Origin: CAYLJO01 sp964383905
GTDB taxonomy: Bacteria > Acidobacteriota > Blastocatellia > Pyrinomonadales > Pyrinomonadaceae
DNA: 9,682 bases
Reading direction: 5' to 3'
Assembly: GCA_964383905.1 (NCBI GenBank)
Contig: CAYLJO010000229.1
Coordinates: 1-9,682, forward strand
Shown: piece after piece, positions 6,707 through 9,682 of the stretch
Position numbering within the stretch: position 1 is the first letter of the stretch
Layout of the letters: each line of letters starts with the position of its first letter
Position numbers and translations under genes: made by a program
Notes under the pieces: model-generated
Seen by the model: the letters and a program-made list of their open reading frames with translations, nothing else
What the model was told of the DNA's origin: nothing
Database searches by the model: none

Positions 6707-8038
6707 TCACTCGGCGCTCACATTGCCGGCGTGTTCGGCGTCGATCGGAAGTTTGACCGTAAACTCAGTTCCCCGCCCGAGCTGGCTCTCGACGCTGATC
6801 TGGCCGCCGTGGCGCTGGATGATGCCGTAGGAGATCGACAGCCCGAGCCCTGTGCCTTCGCCGACCGGTTTGGTGGTAAAGAAGGGCTCGAAAATCCTCT
6901 TCAAATTTTCGGGGGCAATCCCGGTTCCCGTGTCGCTGATGGAGACGACGGCCGTTTGCTCGATCAGGCGGGTTGTGATGCGCACGACGCCGCCCTCGCC
7001 GGTGGCCTGCGCCGCGTTGGTGAGCAGATTCATCCATACTTGATTGAGCTGCCCGCCGTAACAATTTACCTGCGGCAGCTCGCCGTAGTCGCGCTCAACC
7101 TTGATCTGGCCGGCGGAGTAGTATTGCGAGAGCAGGCGGATCGTCGAATTGAGGCCCTCGTGGAGGTCAACTTTCTTGAGTTCGGCTTCGTCGAGCCGCG
7201 AGAAGATGCGCAGATTCTGCACGACGTTGCGGATGCGGTCGGCGCCGCTGTAGCAGTCGGCGACGATCGAACGGAGGTCTTCGAGGGACCTCTGGTAATC
7301 GATCTCTTCTTTAATCGCGCTGATCTCCGCGGCCAGTGGCCCGGGTAGCTGGGCCCGGTCATACGCGTTGAGGATTTGTTCCAGGGCGGCGATGCTTTCG
7401 CGCAGGACCTCCATATTGCCGTAAATAAATCCGGCCGGGTTATTGAGTTCGTGCGCGATGCCGGCGGCGAGCCGGCCCAGGCTCGCCATCTTCTCCGTGT
7501 GCAGCATCTGCGTCTGCATGCGCTCGAGCTCCGCTTTGCGATTTGTGAGCTCGACGTTGCGCCGTTCCAGCTCGTGTTTGTAACGTCTCCCGTCGCGCAA
7601 CAGCCTGTGTCGCTCCAGGGCGCGCTCGGCACACAGCTCGAGCACGTGTAGCTCGCAAGGCTTGAACAGGTAGTCGAAAGCTCCGAGACGAAGGGTGTCG
7701 AGGACCCTCTGCATCCGGTCAATCTCCGAAACTATGATGACGGACGTGTCCGGCAGGCGGGCCATGATCTCACGCAGCAGCTCGACGCCGCTCCGGCCGG
7801 GCATGCGGACATCCGTGATGACGAGCCCGTACGGCTCTCGCATGAGCTGCACGAGCGCTTCATCGGCATTAGCCGCCGTCGAACACACGTAGCGCTCGCT
7901 CAGACACTCGGCGAAGTTTTCGCGGATCGCTTCGTTGTCATCGACGACGAGAATGCGCCGGTCGCTGTTTTCGACGGAGTTAGGATCGGCGTAGGGTATC
8001 TCCGCAGCGAAAGTACTTCCGTTAAGAAGAGGTGACAT
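6707..8038 (-). CDS. Soluble REC-histidine kinase
   Basis: From the ATG at 8038 this is a 443-residue cytoplasmic protein. A GTG at 8077 would add 13 residues, and neither start has a clear ribosome site. Numbering from the GTG: the receiver (41-155) has D46/D47, D89 (ITDVRMPGRSG), switch S117 and K139-P140. A coiled coil (about 160-195) leads to the kinase H box with H209 in LAAGIAHELNNPAGF. There is an insertion of about 50 residues before the second helix (RIRNVVQNLRIFSRLDEAELKKVDLHEG), as in a known family common in cyanobacteria and deltaproteobacteria. The ATPase has N354 (MNLLTNAAQA), DTGTGI (382-387) and GEGTGLGLSI (406-415). No PAS or other small-molecule sensor is visible, so the receiver is probably the input: another kinase or the neighbouring HPt may switch it. 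It is the first gene of the signalling block, following a long gene-free region, and lies 64 bases ahead of the REC-PAS-kinase-REC gene. Its phosphate acceptor is not evident. Confidence 0.93.
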   Translation of the reverse strand: MSPLLNGSTFAAEIPYADPNSVENSDRRILVVDDNEAIRENFAECLSERYVCSTAANADEALVQLMREPYGLVITDVRMPGRSGVELLREIMARLPDTSVIIVSEIDRMQRVLDTLRLGAFDYLFKPCELHVLELCAERALERHRLLRDGRRYKHELERRNVELTNRKAELERMQTQMLHTEKMASLGRLAAGIAHELNNPAGFIYGNMEVLRESIAALEQILNAYDRAQLPGPLAAEISAIKEEIDYQRSLEDLRSIVADCYSGADRIRNVVQNLRIFSRLDEAELKKVDLHEGLNSTIRLLSQYYSAGQIKVERDYGELPQVNCYGGQLNQVWMNLLTNAAQATGEGGVVRITTRLIEQTAVVSISDTGTGIAPENLKRIFEPFFTTKPVGEGTGLGLSISYGIIQRHGGQISVESQLGRGTEFTVKLPIDAEHAGNVSAE

Positions 8039-8291
8039 TAGAAATTCGTAATGTTTGGTGCAGTCCCGAATGACCACGTGATCTGCGCAATTAGTTTTGG
8101 CCAGAGAGGTGAAAAGTCGAACGGCAGCTAATGAGATCTTGTCGCGCGCGTGCCGAGCGTTAGATGCTCAGCCGATGGGACCCAATCGCAAGAGTTTTAG
8201 GGGCTTACAACGGCCTGTTTTCTTCCCCAACCCTCTCAGGCAATGCCAGGGTAGCCTTGTAAATGTTGGTGCCAGGCCAATAAAGAGCTGC

Positions 8292-8309
8292 CCACCCGCG
8301 GGCGGGTGG
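8292..8309. other. GC-rich hairpin
   Basis: CCACCCGC (8292-8299) and GCGGGTGG (8302-8309) are perfect inverted repeats around a two-base centre, which would fold as seven pairs with a four-base loop. It stands beside an AT-rich stretch. No T-run follows directly on either strand, so it is not a textbook intrinsic terminator. It might end the efflux transcript, or sit at the 5' end of a transcript starting from the weak promoter at 8317-8345. Confidence 0.45.
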
Positions 8310-8316
8310 CGCTTAT

Positions 8317-8345
8317 ATAGTATAATAACCGTATTCTTTTATCAA
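8317..8345 (-). promoter_or_regulatory. Weak sigma-70-like promoter candidate for the kinase block
   Basis: On the minus strand TTGATA (8345-8340) resembles a -35 element. It is followed at 17 bases by TACTAT (8322-8317, four of six matches to TATAAT) or at 15 bases by TATACT (8324-8319, five of six). Transcription would start near 8310 and give a leader of about 270 bases to the kinase ATG at 8038. The region is AT-rich, so chance matches are expected, and sigma factors of this phylum may prefer other sequences. Confidence 0.3.
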
Positions 8346-8435
8346 TGTTTAAGTTATATAAATAAGTTTGTGGCTGGGTCCCGCATGAGGCATCGGGGTC
8401 AAGCTACTAAGTCTAATTAAAGCAATGTTTACATT
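8343..8435. repeat. Repeated CAATGTTTA motif in the kinase upstream region
   Basis: CAATGTTTA occurs at 8343-8351 and again at 8423-8431, exactly 80 bases apart. The second copy lies in the short palindrome AATGT-TT-ACATT (8424-8435). Related words occur closer to the gene: AATGTTGGTGC around 8262 and AATGTTTGGTGC around 8050, just before the kinase ATG. They could be sites for one regulator. AT-rich composition makes some repetition likely by chance. Confidence 0.3.
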
Positions 8436-8536
8436 ACCAGTATGTGTATGGAGTGGAGCGACATCCGATGCCACTTGTCCGGAAGTGAGTAGGCTCCAGG
8501 GCCGTTCCCTGCGTTAAGGGACATCATGGGCGGTTA

Positions 8537-9682
8537 TCAATGTGCCATCGCCGCCCCCTGGCCGGGCCGATTTTTCTTCATCAGGAGCACCAATGGAATG
8601 ACCGCCAGGACGGCCACGCCGATGAGCCAGAAATCATCAATAAAGGCCAACATCGTCGCCTGGCGCAGGACCGTTCGATAGAGCACGCCGTTGGCCTGAG
8701 TGATCGCGCCGGCGGCGTCGGCCCCCTTCGACATCAACGTGCGGCTAAGGTTTTCAATCATTGTCCGGTACCGCGCGTCGTACGGGGTCAGGTGAGGGGT
8801 CAGGCGGCTCTGGTGAAATTGTGTGCGGCGGGAAAGCATCGTCGTGACGAACGAGATTCCGATGCTTCCGCCGATATTACGCGAGAGGTTGATGATGGCC
8901 GAAGCGTTGTTATTCTTCTCCTTAGGGATAAAGGCGAAACCGGCCGTATTGATCGGGACGAAGAGGAAGGCCAATCCGATCGCTTGATACATCCGGGCGT
9001 AGACGGCCGTGCGATAGTCGATGTCGAGACTGATCCCGGTCAGGTGGAAGAGGGCGAGCGCAGAGACGATCAACCCCAACCCGATCAGCCACCGCGCCTC
9101 GACCTTCGAGAGCAACATGCCGACCAACGGCAGCAGAAGAATAATTAAGATGGCGCCGGGCGAGAGCACCATCCCGCTCTCCATCGCCGTGTAGCCCATC
9201 AACGTCTGCAGGAAGAGGGGGAGAAGCACAGTGCTGCCCAGCAGCACGAAGCCCACCATCACCATCAGGAGGTTGGCCAGGCCGAAGTTGCGGTCCCTCA
9301 GCAGGTGGATATCAACGACCGGGTCCTTGTGCCGCCACTCCCAGAAGACGCCGACGACGAGCGAGATGGCGCTGACGGCGGCAAAGGCGGTGATGAATCT
9401 CGAGTCGAACCAATCTTCACGCTCGCCTTTGTCAAGCACCACTTGCAGGCAGCCGAGCCCGAGGCCGAGCAGCCCGATGCCGATGTAATCAATACGCAAT
9501 TTACCGCGCAGTCTCCTCATCCTCTCCACCAGGGCGGGCGGGTCCTCGACCATGAATGAAGTTAAGAAGAGGGAAAGAATCCCGACAGGGATGTTGATGA
9601 AGAAGATCCAGCGCCAACTATAGCTGTCGGTGATCCACCCGCCGAGCGTCGGGCCGATGGCGGGCGCGGTGACGACGGCAAC
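8537..9682 (-). CDS. DHA2 (EmrB/QacA-like) multidrug efflux transporter, 5' end missing
   Basis: The frame is open from the right edge (first complete codon at 9682) to the TGA at 8539-8537, giving 381 residues of a family usually about 510-530 long. The missing part is about the first four membrane segments. The fragment opens with VAVVTAPAIGPTLGGW, the antiporter motif C (GPxxGG) of helix 5. It is followed by SWRWIFFINIPVG, a hallmark of the 14-helix DHA2 group, and then by helices 7-14. LDKGEREDWFDS and the roughly 70-residue loop before the last helix (RRTQFHQSRLTPHLTPY) are EmrB-like. Such proteins exchange protons for hydrophobic compounds across the inner membrane, and EmrB types work with a HlyD/EmrA adaptor and an outer-membrane channel. 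The adaptor, if present, is probably upstream outside the window. An ATG at 9553 is an internal Met, not the start. The substrate cannot be predicted, and siderophore or metabolite export is possible. It is a neighbour of the kinase block, with a separate transcript likely. Confidence 0.93.
   Translation of the reverse strand, partial: VAVVTAPAIGPTLGGWITDSYSWRWIFFINIPVGILSLFLTSFMVEDPPALVERMRRLRGKLRIDYIGIGLLGLGLGCLQVVLDKGEREDWFDSRFITAFAAVSAISLVVGVFWEWRHKDPVVDIHLLRDRNFGLANLLMVMVGFVLLGSTVLLPLFLQTLMGYTAMESGMVLSPGAILIILLLPLVGMLLSKVEARWLIGLGLIVSALALFHLTGISLDIDYRTAVYARMYQAIGLAFLFVPINTAGFAFIPKEKNNNASAIINLSRNIGGSIGISFVTTMLSRRTQFHQSRLTPHLTPYDARYRTMIENLSRTLMSKGADAAGAITQANGVLYRTVLRQATMLAFIDDFWLIGVAVLAVIPLVLLMKKNRPGQGAAMAH

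Larger units (their letters stand above)
8039..8536 (-). promoter_or_regulatory. Gene-free region ahead of the kinase block
   Basis: About 500 bases separate the efflux gene stop from the first kinase start. It is richer in AT than its surroundings, especially 8311-8360. I see no supportable gene: a plus-strand frame at 8097-8420 has a TTG start and no family signature. The region probably holds the end of the efflux transcript and the promoter plus a long leader for the kinase block. No known riboswitch consensus was recognised. Individual elements are listed separately. Confidence 0.5.

Noticed and set aside
6410..7348. A 312-codon open frame on the plus strand
   Set aside because: It lies opposite the end of one kinase and much of another, both with complete catalytic motifs. 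Its translation shows no family motif and it is explained by codon bias of the real genes.
8321..8326. Perfect TATAAT on the plus strand
   Set aside because: The bases 17 upstream fall in the GC-rich hairpin with no -35 match, and no supportable plus-strand gene lies downstream.
8097..8420. A 107-codon plus-strand frame in the gene-free region
   Set aside because: It has a TTG start and no known motif, and it runs through the hairpin and the AT-rich stretch, so it looks non-coding.
8504..8522. TCCCT/AGGGA hairpin just after the efflux gene as a terminator
   Set aside because: It has only five pairs and no T-run, so it is too weak to call.
8540..9148. A 202-codon open frame on the plus strand
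   Set aside because: It is antisense to membrane helices of the efflux transporter, and its charged, repetitive composition is what the reverse complement of membrane-protein codons gives.
9551..9553. ATG at 9553 as the start of the efflux transporter
   Set aside because: The frame continues upstream to the window edge and encodes the conserved motif C and WRWIFFINIPVG, so this Met is internal.

Overview
The window looks like bacterial chromosome of moderately high GC with every recognisable gene on the minus strand. My best taxonomic guess is Acidobacteriota (Blastocatellia-like). It rests on remembered resemblance of the membrane N-terminus of the large hybrid kinase and of the short cysteine-free type IV pilin to acidobacterial proteins. 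I could not test it, and other pilin-rich, kinase-rich phyla remain possible.

Right to left, in the direction of transcription: (1) 8537-9682, the 3' two thirds of a DHA2/EmrB-type 14-helix drug efflux transporter, cut by the window edge; (2) 8039-8536, a gene-free region with an AT-rich stretch, a GC-rich hairpin, a repeated AATGTT-type motif and a weak sigma-70-like promoter; (3) 6707-8038, a soluble REC-histidine kinase; (4) 4732-6642, a soluble REC-PAS-histidine kinase-REC protein; (5) 1394-4552, a membrane-anchored hybrid kinase with PAS, HisKA, HATPase, two REC domains and an HPt; (6) 915-1394, a single-domain response regulator whose GTG start overlaps the hybrid kinase stop; (7) 580-914, a regulatory region with a near-consensus sigma-54 promoter, a 24-bp palindrome and a cluster of TGACA/TGTCA half-sites; (8) 97-519, a type IV pilin-like protein; (9) 1-33, the first 11 codons of another gene with a good Shine-Dalgarno, cut by the left edge.

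Genes 3-6 form a co-oriented signalling block with three kinase cores, six receiver domains and one HPt. None has a visible DNA-binding, GGDEF/EAL, HD-GYP or methyl-accepting output domain. The likely chemistry runs from hybrid kinase H405 to a receiver aspartate, then HPt H993, then the coupled response regulator D52. The N-terminal receivers of the two soluble kinases may be further acceptors. The final output must lie outside the window or act by protein-protein contact.

The pilin appears to be separately controlled by sigma-54 and an NtrC-family activator, which is not encoded here. Whether the phosphorelay controls the pilus is suggested only by adjacency. I saw no tRNA, rRNA, CRISPR array, insertion sequence or integrase.
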